Below are positions 17,058 to 27,918 of a stretch of DNA of 64,000 bases, piece by piece. The stretch is from CBDCWT01 sp965223305. Lineage in GTDB: Bacteria > Planctomycetota > Planctomycetia > Pirellulales > Pirellulaceae. Made by a program: the position numbers and the translations under genes. The notes beneath the pieces are model-generated. The model searched no databases. It was not told where the DNA came from and was given only the letters and a program-made list of their open reading frames with translations. The first letter of the stretch is position 1. Every line of letters starts with the position of its first letter. The stretch spans positions 20,759-84,758 of the forward strand of contig CBDCWT010000051.1 of assembly GCA_965223305.1 (NCBI GenBank), given 5' to 3'.

Positions 17058-17894
17058 CTACCCGACCAGGCAGTGGTCCAACATCTCCGATGCCGACATG
17101 ATGTAGCTCGTAAAGAACGGACCGAACTCTGCATACTTGGCGCTGGCTTCGTCAAATCGCATTCTGTAGACGATCTCTTTCAAGAACTGGGGATTGCGAG
17201 CCCACAGAGTGACCCCCCACTCCCAATCCTCCAAGCCCACAGCCGTCGTGATCAGCTGTGAGACCTTCCCGGCAAAGGCCATCCCGCTGCGGGCGTGCTC
17301 GGCCATCATACGATTGCGGTCAGAAAACGGAAGCATGAACCAGTTGGCACCGACAATGCGGCTCTTGTTCATCGGGTAAAAACAGCTCGCTGGCCAGGCG
17401 GGAAACTCGGGAGTCAGACGCTGGCGATTCATCGCCGGTAACCGCGACTCGTAGGCCTTCACCTTCGCCTCGAACGCAGGACTTCCCTTGACTTCGCCCT
17501 CTCGGATCAGACGTTGCGCATACTGTTCGACCGAAGGGACGTACTCCGAGATTTCAGTCATCGATACGAATGAGTAAGTCGAGACCAGTGCCGGCCCCAA
17601 GCGGCTGCCCAGCAGCCGCTGATGAACCGCGTCGATCTTGAGGGGATCGGGATCCATCAGCATCAAGCCGAAGTCTGCCTTGTGACCGCTCACCACGCCG
17701 GTCTGGAGACGCTGCGGCGACAAATCGCCGGCCGGGTCGAGCGCGGCGATGATCTCCTCGCGGCCATCCGCCACCTCGCGCTCCGACAACCCCTGGAGCA
17801 CGCCCCGGTCGAAAGTGTAATAGAAGTGTCCGCAATGCCAGCCAGTCTCTGGTTGCAGAGATATCTCGGCGGCTGCCGAGTGAGCATGACTCAT
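17058..17894 (-). CDS. hemQ: HemQ-like coproheme decarboxylase / chlorite dismutase family protein
   Basis: The protein has 278 residues from the ATG at 17894; a GTG two codons upstream (17900) is also possible. The C-terminal half matches the HemQ/Cld family closely: CFYPMNKSR, NWFMLPFSDRNRMMAEHARS with the proximal heme-ligand histidine in AEHARSG, then VGLEDWEWGVTLWARNPQFL and YRMRFDEASAKYAEFGPFF. Family members oxidatively decarboxylate coproheme III to heme b in the coproporphyrin-dependent route; a few are true chlorite dismutases. The DWEWGVTLW motif favours HemQ. The N-terminal part is the degenerate first ferredoxin-like repeat. The gene precedes the glycosyltransferase on the same strand, with no evident functional link. 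Confidence 0.9.
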   Translation of the reverse strand: MSHAHSAAAEISLQPETGWHCGHFYYTFDRGVLQGLSEREVADGREEIIAALDPAGDLSPQRLQTGVVSGHKADFGLMLMDPDPLKIDAVHQRLLGSRLGPALVSTYSFVSMTEISEYVPSVEQYAQRLIREGEVKGSPAFEAKVKAYESRLPAMNRQRLTPEFPAWPASCFYPMNKSRIVGANWFMLPFSDRNRMMAEHARSGMAFAGKVSQLITTAVGLEDWEWGVTLWARNPQFLKEIVYRMRFDEASAKYAEFGPFFTSYIMSASEMLDHCLVG

Positions 17895-18141
17895 GAGCAC
17901 CGTCTTCAGAGTGGAGCCACAGGGTTAGTCAGCCAGACGCAGCTGCGTATTCTCCGCAGCAGGGCGGACATCTTCAAGTGGGTCGCAGCTAGCCGTGTTA
18001 GTTTTCGCAACAAGTGGCCAGACCACGGGGTGCCGATTGCCATGTCAACCCTCGGCTCAAGTCGTCGCTTTGGGAGCCAGATAGAACCTGCGCCGAGCTC
18101 GGAGAAAGGTCGAAGGCCAGATGGCGTTGTTCAGCAGGCGG

Positions 18142-18627
18142 CTAGGAGACGGCTTCCACGATGTCTTCCGCCAAGCGGCCAAGAACTTCGCGAGTCACTT
18201 CCGCTGGCACGACCTGCCGCGGCTGCCGAGGAGTCTGGACGTAGCGACAGAGCGTCAGCTGGTCGCGCTGTACGACCAGCTCGTAGAAGCGAGTGCCGTC
18301 GTCATCGCGTGCGGGCGGCGTAGATCGCAATTGGACGACACACGACTCCGCATCGACCTCGATCGGACTGATCGGCTCCAGCAGGTAGCTCAACCGCGCC
18401 GACAAGTCAGCTGCCACCTGCTGCAGGCGTTCGACTGAGGCTTCTTCCAGACAAGTCGACTCGAAGGAAAGCAACTTGAATGCGCATGCCAATTGGTCAA
18501 CCGCTGTCAGCTCTGCGCAAAGTTGCCCCGAGGTCAGTTTCACGACTAACGGTGGAAGTGTACCTGTAGCAGCCAGCGTATCACTTGCACATTTCAGTTG
18601 TTGGTCAACAGCTTGTTTCAAAGACAT
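18142..18627 (-). CDS. Hypothetical protein linked to the prkA-yeaH-spoVR operon
   Basis: The 161-residue protein is soluble, with no signal peptide or membrane helix. It starts MSLKQAVDQQLKCASDTLAA and contains five cysteines. I do not recognise its family. Its start (ATG at 18627, preceded by GAGAGGAG) lies only four bases after the spoVR stop, so it is almost certainly the last gene of the prkA-yeaH-spoVR transcript. That position implies a role in the same stress or stationary-phase response. The 241-base gap downstream (17901-18141) shows nothing I can support. Confidence 0.75.
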   Translation of the reverse strand: MSLKQAVDQQLKCASDTLAATGTLPPLVVKLTSGQLCAELTAVDQLACAFKLLSFESTCLEEASVERLQQVAADLSARLSYLLEPISPIEVDAESCVVQLRSTPPARDDDGTRFYELVVQRDQLTLCRYVQTPRQPRQVVPAEVTREVLGRLAEDIVEAVS

Positions 18628-18631
18628 CTCA

Positions 18632-20173
<1,542 letters not shown>

Positions 20174-20271
20174 CAGATCGCGGCCTCGCGATTCGACTCG
20201 GTTAAGTAGCGAAAATCGTCGACGGTACTACGGCTTACGTCTCCAGAGTCGCGCCCCACAGGAAGTGCGCG

Positions 20272-21381
20272 TCACTTGCCTTTGCCCAGAAACAGCTTGA
20301 TCGAGTCATAGATCGCTTCCTTGTCTTCGATCTCTGACAAGATCACCTTTTCATGTTCGCTGCCGAAGGCTGACTCCAACGCGCGGATGTACTCGCCGCT
20401 CCCATAAGGGCTCTCGACCTGGCCGTAGCAGAACAAATTGCAGGAGGGAACAAGTCTCTCGCCAAGCAGTTCGAGTGCTTGCCGGTTGTCCTCTCCCCAG
20501 TTGTCACCATCTGAGAACTGAAAGAGATAGACGTTCCAATCTTGGGGTGGAAACTTCCGCTCGATCACCGACGTGCAGACGCTGTACGCCGAACTGATCC
20601 GCGTCCCTCCGCTCTCGCGCGTGTGGTAGAAAGTCTCCTCGTCAACCTCTTTTGCCGCAGCGTCGTGAATGATGTAGCTTCGCTCCAAACCGTCGTATTG
20701 GCTTCGCAGCCATGTGTCAATCCAAAACGCCTCGGTTCGAACGATCTCTTTTTGGTCGTCAGTCATCGAGCCGGACACGTCCATCATGTAGATGGCCACC
20801 GCGTTCGTCTCCGGTTCGGACACGTTGATCCAGGAGCGATATCGCTGGTCTTCTTTCAACGGTATGACACGAGGTGCGTTCCGGTTGTAATTGCCTTCGC
20901 TCAGCTGGCGCCGCAGCGCTTCGACATAGGTTCGCTTGAAGTGCCTTAAGGACTCAGGTCCTACACGGCGAATGCTCTTGTAGCGAGGCTTGTGCTGGTA
21001 AATCGTGGCCTTGCCCTTCGGTTCGATGCGCGGCAACTCGAGCTCATCACCCAATATCTGGGCAAGCTCCTCCAGCGTCACGTCGACTTCGAGAATGTGA
21101 CCGCCAGCCTCATTACCTGCTTGGCCAGCATCTTCGCCTTCCTGATCGCCGCGAGCGATCGGCTGCCCTTCCTGGCCCTCACCTTGACCAACTCCACCCC
21201 GCCCATTCTGGCCGTAGCGAAAGTGAGGAACGTCAAGCTGTGAGACGGGGATACTGACCAGATCGCGGCCCTTACGCCCGATCATCTCGCCGTGCGTCAC
21301 GTAACGACGTAGATTTTCACGGATCTTGCCGCGCACAATCTTTCCGAATCGGTTCCGGTCACGATCAATCTTAGAAGTCAT
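20272..21381 (-). CDS. yeaH: YeaH/YhbH family protein (DUF444)
   Basis: The 369-residue protein belongs to DUF444 (YeaH/YhbH). It has an N-terminal basic region (KIDRDRNRFGKIVRGKIREN), a glycine-rich spacer, and a von Willebrand factor A-like domain containing AIYMMDVSGSMTDDQKEI, which preserves the DxSxS metal-binding motif. The end of the domain has YLFQFSDGDNWGEDN. The family always accompanies the kinase PrkA and SpoVR and is thought to act with the kinase. The start at 21381 is nine bases after the prkA stop, so the two genes are co-transcribed and probably translationally coupled. Confidence 0.95.
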   Translation of the reverse strand: MTSKIDRDRNRFGKIVRGKIRENLRRYVTHGEMIGRKGRDLVSIPVSQLDVPHFRYGQNGRGGVGQGEGQEGQPIARGDQEGEDAGQAGNEAGGHILEVDVTLEELAQILGDELELPRIEPKGKATIYQHKPRYKSIRRVGPESLRHFKRTYVEALRRQLSEGNYNRNAPRVIPLKEDQRYRSWINVSEPETNAVAIYMMDVSGSMTDDQKEIVRTEAFWIDTWLRSQYDGLERSYIIHDAAAKEVDEETFYHTRESGGTRISSAYSVCTSVIERKFPPQDWNVYLFQFSDGDNWGEDNRQALELLGERLVPSCNLFCYGQVESPYGSGEYIRALESAFGSEHEKVILSEIEDKEAIYDSIKLFLGKGK

Positions 21382-21390
21382 GGTGCACCA

Positions 21391-23442
21391 CTAGGTGTCG
21401 TCACGGACATCTCCTCGAGCAAAGATACTAGCCACGAAGTTCAGTACGTCGGTGGCACTCTCGTCATCGTAGCCGTAATCGCGAATCAACCGACTCTTGA
21501 CAACGTCGATCTTCTTCTGGGTATCCTGATCAACAACATTGGATACCAAACTGGTGAGTTTGATGGAGTCCTTCTGATCTTCAAACAACTTCAACTGCAG
21601 TGCTTTGTGGAGCCGCTCGTTCGACCTGTAGTCGAAGGTCTTTCCGTCAATCGACAAGGCTCCGATGTAGTTCATGATTTCCCGGCGAAAATCATCTTTG
21701 CGGCTATCAGGAATGTCGATCTTCTCTTCAATCGACCGCATGAGCCGCTCGTCCGGTTCCTCGTATTGACCGGTGAACTTGTTCTTCACTTTCTCGCGCT
21801 GTGTGTAGGCCTTGACATTGTCGATGTAGTTCCCGCAAAGTCGCGTCAATGCATCGTCGTCAGCAGCAATGGCACGCTGGACTTCATTCTTGACGATGTT
21901 CTCGTACTCTTCCTTGACCACGGCGAGCAAGTCACGGTACCGCGACCTAAGATCGTCGTTCGTGATCAGCGTGTGGTGCTTGAGTCCTGAATCCAGCTCG
22001 TTAAGTACCATAAACGGATTGATCGAGCGTGCGTCTGGATGAGCAACCAGGGCATTGGAGAGCTTGTCTTGCACATATCGCGGAGAGATGCCTTGCATCC
22101 CCTCGTTAGTTGCTTCGTTGCGCAGCTCCTTGACATTCTCCTCCGTAAAACCGGGCAAGGTCCGGCCGTTGTAGAGCTTCAACTTCTGCAGCAACGTGAG
22201 ACTGGCGTTCTTTGGCTCCTCCAGCCGCGTCAGGACCGCCCACATCGCTGCCATCTCGATCGTGTGGGGGGCGATGTGCTTGCCCATCACTTTTTGCGAG
22301 TTGTAGTCTTTCTCATAAATGCGGATTTCATCGCTTAACTTAGTAACGTAAGGAACGTCGATTTTCACCGTACGGTCTCGCAGCGCTTCCATGAACTCGT
22401 TGTTTTGCAGGCGGCGATACTCGGGCTCGTTGGTGTGGCCGATGATGACTTCGTCGATGTCTGTTTGCGCAAACTTCTTCGGCTTGACCTTGTGCTCCTG
22501 GCTTGCGCCGAGCAGGTCGTATAAGAAGGCAACGTCCAGTTTCAACACCTCGATGAACTCGATGATCCCGCGGTTGGCGACGTTGAACTCTCCGTCGAAA
22601 TTAAACGCTCGAGGGTCGCTGTCGCTGCCATACTCGGCGATCTTCCGATAGTTGATGTCGCCGGTCAGCTCCGTCGAATCCTGGTTCTTTTCGTCCTTCG
22701 GCTGGAAAGTCCCAATGCCGATCCGGTCCTGTTCGCTTAGCGTAATCCGTCGGACGCGAACCTCCTTGATGACCTTAGTCCAGTCGCCACCGTACTTCTT
22801 CAACCGCTCGCCGTAGGCAAACCGACAGAACGGATCCAGCTCGCCGGAAATCCGCACAGTATGGGATCCCTCGTCGCAACCACTGTTCAACATCCGGCAC
22901 ACCTCAGCCCGAAACCGATGAGGCACCAAATGCAAAGGCTCCTCGTTCATGGGACACCAAACGGTGTCGCCCGTCTCCTCGTCAAACCAACCGAGTGTGT
23001 AGAGTGCCCCTTCGTCCGAAGCACTGTACCGCTCCAAGCCCTTCTTCAAGAGTCGGGCGATCGTGCTCTTACTGCTGCCCACCGGTCCATGCAACAGCAA
23101 GACGCGCTTTTCGATTCCGTAGCCCCGAGCCGCGCTCTTGAGCGCATTGACGAGGTGCTCGAGTGACTCATCCAAACCAAACACCGCATCGCGTCCGTCG
23201 TCGATCGGATCGTCAAAGAAGTGATAGTGAGTCCGCTTTTCACCACGCGTAGGCTCGTAGCTCTCACAGCCGTGCGAGAGAATCATGTCGTAGATTCGCT
23301 GGAAGGCGTTCCGAGTAATGCTCGGATGCCGGCGGACCAGCTCCAAGTACTCCTCGAATGTCCCGACCCAGTGCTTCTTGCGAAACTGCTCCAGATCTTG
23401 GCTCTGGGCAACGTGAGAAATAATCTCGGCTCCACGGCTCAT
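21391..23442 (-). CDS. prkA: PrkA family serine protein kinase
   Basis: The 683-residue protein has an N-terminal AAA-type ATPase domain with the Walker A motif GPVGSSKST at residues 119-127 and the FGLDESLEHLVNALKSAARG lead-in, and a C-terminal PrkA kinase region (ADVLNFVASIFARGD at the extreme end). PrkA/YeaG is a cytoplasmic serine kinase, or on some evidence a Lon-like ATPase, active in nutrient and stationary-phase stress. The length is slightly above the E. coli homologue (644). It is the first gene of the four-gene operon. The ATG at 23442 is preceded by AGGGAGGAACAGCT, a strong ribosome binding site, and a perfect hairpin lies about 60 bases upstream. Confidence 0.96.
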   Translation of the reverse strand: MSRGAEIISHVAQSQDLEQFRKKHWVGTFEEYLELVRRHPSITRNAFQRIYDMILSHGCESYEPTRGEKRTHYHFFDDPIDDGRDAVFGLDESLEHLVNALKSAARGYGIEKRVLLLHGPVGSSKSTIARLLKKGLERYSASDEGALYTLGWFDEETGDTVWCPMNEEPLHLVPHRFRAEVCRMLNSGCDEGSHTVRISGELDPFCRFAYGERLKKYGGDWTKVIKEVRVRRITLSEQDRIGIGTFQPKDEKNQDSTELTGDINYRKIAEYGSDSDPRAFNFDGEFNVANRGIIEFIEVLKLDVAFLYDLLGASQEHKVKPKKFAQTDIDEVIIGHTNEPEYRRLQNNEFMEALRDRTVKIDVPYVTKLSDEIRIYEKDYNSQKVMGKHIAPHTIEMAAMWAVLTRLEEPKNASLTLLQKLKLYNGRTLPGFTEENVKELRNEATNEGMQGISPRYVQDKLSNALVAHPDARSINPFMVLNELDSGLKHHTLITNDDLRSRYRDLLAVVKEEYENIVKNEVQRAIAADDDALTRLCGNYIDNVKAYTQREKVKNKFTGQYEEPDERLMRSIEEKIDIPDSRKDDFRREIMNYIGALSIDGKTFDYRSNERLHKALQLKLFEDQKDSIKLTSLVSNVVDQDTQKKIDVVKSRLIRDYGYDDESATDVLNFVASIFARGDVRDDT

Positions 23443-23499
23443 AGCTGTTCCTCCCTAGCCGGCCACCCAACCTCGCTGGGAACCAGCCTGTTTGGCCGG

Positions 23500-23518
23500 C
23501 GAATGCCTCGGGCATTCG
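23500..23518 (-). promoter_or_regulatory. Small perfect hairpin upstream of prkA
   Basis: CGAATGCC at 23500-23507 and GGCATTCG at 23511-23518 form an eight-base perfect stem with a three-base loop, 58-76 bases before the prkA start, probably in the leader or at the promoter. The remainder of the 757-base gap (23443-24199) holds no supported gene and, near its far end, the palindrome at 24093. Whether the hairpin is an operator, an RNA element or a chance feature cannot be told from sequence alone. Confidence 0.35.
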
Positions 23519-24092
23519 GTGGGCCTGTGCCGTATGGTTTGATTGGCTTCGTTTCGTTTAACTGCTGTACGACTCCATGCGCAAACGCAGCGCAGCACGC
23601 CTGTCAGCGGCGCGTTCAACGCAGTGCCGGACCCGGTTGTTGCCAACCGCGCAGGCAAATACGCGGCTGCTTTGTTCGTGGCGTTCCCTACTTGGGCTGT
23701 AGGAAAAAACCGAAGGCGACTACGTCAAATGGCGATCAGTCGCCGGGCCCGAGCTAGAACTTGGAAAAGAACGCTCTCGCGGTGATGAGAACAGGTAGGT
23801 GTACTGCGGGTATTGGTAGAGTTGCTTTCCGTAAAGGCCTTCTGAGCCAAATCACCGCTACCTCTTCTCCTATTCCAAGAGTAATTCCCAACTGGATATG
23901 CGGCAACATAGAAAATCAGTGGGGAACCGCCGAGCGGCAGACGCAGCTGTCCGGGGAGGACGCAATAACACGCTTGGTATAAACGGTTTACGTCAACAGA
24001 TAACAGCCAGTAACGACCTTGACATTATTATCGGGCTGCACCTGGGAAATGCTGCCCACTTTCGCATGCCGGGGGGTTGTTGCAATGGTGGA

Positions 24093-24159
24093 ACATCAGT
24101 CGCTGGGAGTTGGCACACGGTTCACAAACCGGATGCTAACGCATTCCGGCTGATTTGTG
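24093..24159. repeat. Second copy of the GCGTTAGC-core palindrome, downstream of tadD
   Basis: The same palindrome family as at 15799. The right arm (AAACCGGATGCTAACGCATT and on) is identical, while the left arm has drifted (GGGAGTTGGCAC replaces GGGCGTTAGCCC). The two arms are separated by only a few bases. It starts 41 bases beyond the stop of the tadD-like gene on the minus strand, consistent with a terminator role at the end of the tad locus. Confidence 0.75.
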
Positions 24160-24199
24160 GCCGAGCAGGCTACTTTTCCACTGCGGGGCTGCCGGATGG

Positions 24200-25129
24200 T
24201 CAGCCTCGCACGGGAGGCAAACGCCGCACCGGCTGGCCGTTGCTGTCGGCGGACCGAACCGCTGGCCTGAGCGAATCGAGCATTTCACGTGCGGCGGCGA
24301 ACGAAGGATCCAACTCTAAGGCACGATGGAAGAAAAACTCCGCTTGTTCCCCCGTCCCCTTGGAAGAGAGCATGTACCCAAGGTTGTAGTTCGCCGCCGG
24401 CGGTTGGTGGACCGCCGATAGATGATGCAGCGCCTGCTCGACGTTCCCCGCCTCAACCAGCACCGAGGCGATGTTGTTTCGGTAGCGGGAATTGTTCGGC
24501 TCGAATTCGATGGCTCGTGTCAGAGTTCCCACCGCCTGATCGAACTTTTTTTGGCGCGCATAGCAGAGCGCCAAGTCGTTCAGAATAGTCGCATTCCCGG
24601 CGTCAGCTTCGCTCGCCCGGACATACAAGGTCTCGGCCTGGCTCCAGTCGTTGTGGCGATCGTATAGCCGCGCCATCGACACTAACACCACCGGATCTTC
24701 GGGAGCGATAGCCAACGCTTGCTGATACTGCGCTACTGCTTGCTCCAGATTGTTTTGCGATTCGTAAAGGCGTGCGGCGTGCAGATGAAGGTCGGAACCG
24801 ATCTTGGGCGTCTTTGTCGACAAGCTCACGGGATCTCGTGCCGGAATTGTCTTCGGCTTAATCTCCAGCGCGTCAGCAACAGATCGGGCAGCACCACGAA
24901 ATGGAGAAGACCACTCCCGCGTGGGCGAGCCAGCCGCGGCCGCCATGTCCGGCGGAAGGCCGGCAACACCTCCTCCGACCGGAGATGAAGTCCCATTGTC
25001 GACCGCTAGAGGAGGCGCCGCTGGTGAATCAAAGGGAGTGGGAACGGCACAGCCGGTGAACCCGCTGCAGAGCAGCCACAGAGCGGCAGAAGACAGCCTC
25101 GTCGAGCTTCTTAGGACCACCTTGTCCAC
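24200..25129 (-). CDS. tadD: TPR-repeat lipoprotein, TadD-like
   Basis: The 309-residue protein has an N-terminal signal with a lipobox-like SGFTGC at about residues 22-27, so it is probably a lipoprotein. After a low-complexity linker it carries tandem tetratricopeptide repeats (about residues 110-285): LYESQNNLEQAVAQYQQALA, LYDRHNDWSQAETLYVRASE, CYARQKKFDQAVGTLTRAIE and the next two units. TadD proteins are TPR lipoproteins needed for assembly of the Flp/tad pilus secretin, and this gene closes the tad locus. The GTG at 25129 is used as start; another in-frame GTG lies three codons on. Assignment as TadD rests on TPR content plus position. Confidence 0.75.
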   Translation of the reverse strand: MDKVVLRSSTRLSSAALWLLCSGFTGCAVPTPFDSPAAPPLAVDNGTSSPVGGGVAGLPPDMAAAAGSPTREWSSPFRGAARSVADALEIKPKTIPARDPVSLSTKTPKIGSDLHLHAARLYESQNNLEQAVAQYQQALAIAPEDPVVLVSMARLYDRHNDWSQAETLYVRASEADAGNATILNDLALCYARQKKFDQAVGTLTRAIEFEPNNSRYRNNIASVLVEAGNVEQALHHLSAVHQPPAANYNLGYMLSSKGTGEQAEFFFHRALELDPSFAAAREMLDSLRPAVRSADSNGQPVRRLPPVRG

Positions 25130-25223
25130 CCTTCGCCTTTTCTATGGGGTTGGAGTCCGCAGACCAAAGGGCACTGTCGGTCAGACGTTCAACCGTCCAG
25201 CGCCCCCCTGAGTCGGCGATCGC

Positions 25224-25769
25224 TTAACCGCCGCCCAATGATGTCGGACCCGCCCGTTCGGGAAGTCTCGGTTCCGGCACCGATGCTTTGAGCTGGCGAT
25301 CGACTTGGTCAAAGTACTCTCCCGATCCTCCCGCAGGCGCCATGTCCGACACCAAGACATTCGCTTGCGAGCCGGTGTCGGTAATCTTCTCCGCATGACG
25401 ACGTACTGCAGCCAGACGGTCGCCCGTCAAAGCAGCATTGGTTGGGCGGAGCACGAATACGGTTCGCCGATGTGCGGGGGCCTGGGTCAGGATCCAGCGC
25501 AACTTGAACTCACCCGCTTTAGTTAGTGACTGGTCTTCCGCGTGGAAGAAGTGATCGCTGAGCGTATTCTGTAGTTGCCATCCCCGATTCACCATCGCGA
25601 ACAAAGGTCTGCGAACCAACTCACGGTCATCGAGATTGAAAGGCTGCGGCCAGCAGGCCATCCGCTTCCTATCCAGGTCCACTCGATCCCAAAAGTCCTG
25701 GGCCCAGCTGGCTCCTGGTACTGCGGAGAAGGAACCCAAGACTGCTAGGGTGAGCAAGAAGCGCCGCAT
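25224..25769 (-). CDS. Secreted protein within the tad locus, function unknown
   Basis: The 181-residue protein begins MRRFLLTLAVLGSFSAVPGA, a clear signal peptide with cleavage after ASWA, so it is exported. The body is soluble and contains AHRRTVFVLRPTNAALTGDR, reminiscent of an OmpA-like or small beta-alpha domain, but I do not recognise the family. The ATG at 25769 was chosen over upstream codons because GGAGG lies immediately before it and the signal peptide starts there. It lies between tadC and tadD on the same strand, so it is likely a periplasmic accessory of the pilus machine. Confidence 0.75.
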   Translation of the reverse strand: MRRFLLTLAVLGSFSAVPGASWAQDFWDRVDLDRKRMACWPQPFNLDDRELVRRPLFAMVNRGWQLQNTLSDHFFHAEDQSLTKAGEFKLRWILTQAPAHRRTVFVLRPTNAALTGDRLAAVRRHAEKITDTGSQANVLVSDMAPAGGSGEYFDQVDRQLKASVPEPRLPERAGPTSLGGG

Positions 25770-25945
25770 CTCTGACCTCCATTGGGATAACCCGCGCAAC
25801 GTCACTGTCTGCTTCTTCATCGGCAAACGGATAGCCGTCGCTTTCGGTGAAAGCACACAGGACTGGCAATTTCCGGGCTTTCGGTCGATTGGAGGCGGTG
25901 GCAATCTGGTAGGTGGGAGCGAATAGGCCGGTCAGGCACTATGCG

Positions 25946-26914
25946 CTATCCACCGTTCATCGCGGTGAACATCTCGCGGTACATCTTGATGCCGGCGGGG
26001 CCGACCAGGACTACGAAAATCCCCGGGAAAATGAAGAGGACGAGCGGAAAGATCAGCTTGACGGCCGTCTTGGCGGCTTTTTCTTCGGCGATCTGCCGGC
26101 GGCGTGTCCGCATCGAATCGCTCTGCACACGCAGGGCTTGCGCAACGCTGGAACCGAACTTGTCGGCTTGAATCAGAATCGACGCCAGTTGTCGGAGGTC
26201 GTCGACGCCACTTCGTTGACCTAGTTCCTGTAAAGCCGCGGCCCGCGTACGGCCCATTTGCAGCTGCAGATTACACAGTCCAAATTCCTCAGCCACGACC
26301 CGGAACGTTTTCTTCATCTCCTCGGAGACTTTTCGCATCGCTTGATCGAGCCCCAGTCCTGCTTCGACACAGACGACCATCAAGTCGAGCGCGTCGGGCA
26401 ATCCCAAGAAGATGGCCTGTTTGCGGCGGCTACCGATCAGCATCAGGATCACGTCGGGCAGGAAGAACATGCAGCAGGCGAACATACCACCCCGGAGCAT
26501 CGGTTGAACCCCAGCCCCGTACATCAGAATCCCGCCGCCGCCAAACGATAGGCCAATCATCAGGGCAAAGAACTTGAGACCCAGAAAAGCGGTTGTGGCA
26601 CCTTCGCTACGAAAGCCGGCGACCGACAATCGCATTCTCAACTTGCTAACTTCGCGTTCGTCCTTTGGCTGCAGCGGCTTGGCCAGCGCGGGGGTTGCCT
26701 TCTTGAACATCTGTGTCATGGCCTGCGTGGTGCCGCTGCCACCGCCTGCCTCGCGTCGCTTCCGCAACGTCGGATCACGCAGTTCCTCCAACCGCTCTTC
26801 CGCGCGCGGCTTGTTCCCGGACACCCACTCTAACGCAATCCAGGAGATGGCAAACAAGGCACCAAAAGCGGCGACTGGTACCAGAATTGCATAGTTCATC
26901 ACGGCGATTATCAT
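25946..26914 (-). CDS. tadC: TadC-like type II secretion F-domain membrane protein
   Basis: The 322-residue inner-membrane protein has an N-terminal helix (ILVPVAAFGALFAISWIAL), two central helices (FFALMIGLSFGGGGILMYGA, MFACCMFFLPDVILMLIG) and a final helix (LIFPLVLFIFPGIFVVLVGP). The cytoplasmic T2SSF domain lies in between, with LPDALDLMVVCVEAGLGLDQ and LGQRSGVDDLRQLASILIQA. TadB and TadC form the platform that couples the TadA ATPase to pilin assembly. A TTG two codons upstream is an alternative start. It lies 19 bases after tadB, in one transcription unit. Confidence 0.93.
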   Translation of the reverse strand: MIIAVMNYAILVPVAAFGALFAISWIALEWVSGNKPRAEERLEELRDPTLRKRREAGGGSGTTQAMTQMFKKATPALAKPLQPKDEREVSKLRMRLSVAGFRSEGATTAFLGLKFFALMIGLSFGGGGILMYGAGVQPMLRGGMFACCMFFLPDVILMLIGSRRKQAIFLGLPDALDLMVVCVEAGLGLDQAMRKVSEEMKKTFRVVAEEFGLCNLQLQMGRTRAAALQELGQRSGVDDLRQLASILIQADKFGSSVAQALRVQSDSMRTRRRQIAEEKAAKTAVKLIFPLVLFIFPGIFVVLVGPAGIKMYREMFTAMNGG

Positions 26915-26933
26915 CGTCAATCGGCCTTTCGGG

Positions 26934-27893
26934 TTAGACCTTGATGCTAATTATCTTTTTGATCACCATGGCGCCGACCAGCTGCAAGGCGACCGCGCCA
27001 CCCAGCATCCACTGACCGATGGGGTCGGTGAAAAGGACCATTGTGTACTCGGGGTTCAGCCTATACATCACGATGAACAGCACGGGCGGCAAGGCCAACA
27101 GCACGATGCCGGACAGGCGACCTTCACCGGTAAGCGCTTGAATCTGACCCCAGATCTTGAACCGCTCTCGGATAAGTGTTCCGATTTTGTCGAGGATCTC
27201 GGCCAGGTCACCTCCGGTGGTCCTCTGCAGGATCACGGCGGTGGCAAAGAAACGCAAGTCGAGGTTTGGGACGCGGTCGGTCATCCCTTCCAGTGCTTCT
27301 TCCAACGAGATACCGAGATTCTGCTCCTCGAAGCACCTCGCGAACTCGATGCTGATCGGTTCGGACATCTCGTCCCCCACCAGGCTGAATCCTGAAGACA
27401 GGCTGTGGCCTGCACGCAACGCGCGGCTGATCAGCTCGAGCGCGTCGGGCAGCTGGCGAGTGAACGCCGCCATACGGCGTTTACGCTTGATGAAGACGTA
27501 GAGGAACGGGCAAATACCGAGGCAGCCGGCGACAATTGGCAGGAAGACGATGGGCACAGCCGCAAACGAGCAAATCAGGACACTGGCGGCGATGAGCCCC
27601 AAGGTGATGGCGACAAACTGCGTAGGCGTCATCGCCACATCTGCCTGCGCTAGGAACTGGCGAAGGTCGATAAATCGCGAGAAAAACTCTTCGAATTTGC
27701 CCTTGGTTTCGTCGAGCGTGCCGGCAACCAAGCTGAGCTTGCTCTCCCGGGCTGCCGTAGCTCCTCCTGAGGTGAGCATATCGAGTCGGTTCTCGACCTC
27801 CGTGACTGGTTTTCCGGCAACCAGCAACGCGACGCACCCAATGAACGTCGCCACGCAGACGAAGACAGCTAACAAGATGATGAGTGGAGACAT
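26934..27893 (-). CDS. tadB: TadB-like type II secretion F-domain membrane protein
   Basis: The 319-residue protein has an N-terminal helix (PLIILLAVFVCVATFIGCVA), two central helices (FVAITLGLIAASVLICSFAA, IVFLPIVAGCLGICPFLYVF) and C-terminal helices (IVLLALPPVLFIVMY and WMLGGAVALQLVGAMVI). Its T2SSF domain has ALELISRALRAGHSLSSGFS, ALEGMTDRVPNLDLRFFATA and RTTGGDLAEILDKIGTLIRE, the TadB hallmark. With TadC it forms the inner-membrane platform of the Flp pilus. The start lies 25 bases after tadA. TadB and TadC are distinguished here by order and by the GGDLAEIL motif. Confidence 0.94.
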   Translation of the reverse strand: MSPLIILLAVFVCVATFIGCVALLVAGKPVTEVENRLDMLTSGGATAARESKLSLVAGTLDETKGKFEEFFSRFIDLRQFLAQADVAMTPTQFVAITLGLIAASVLICSFAAVPIVFLPIVAGCLGICPFLYVFIKRKRRMAAFTRQLPDALELISRALRAGHSLSSGFSLVGDEMSEPISIEFARCFEEQNLGISLEEALEGMTDRVPNLDLRFFATAVILQRTTGGDLAEILDKIGTLIRERFKIWGQIQALTGEGRLSGIVLLALPPVLFIVMYRLNPEYTMVLFTDPIGQWMLGGAVALQLVGAMVIKKIISIKV

Positions 27894-27918
27894 GTCGTTA
27901 CACAGTCCTTAGGTTGTA

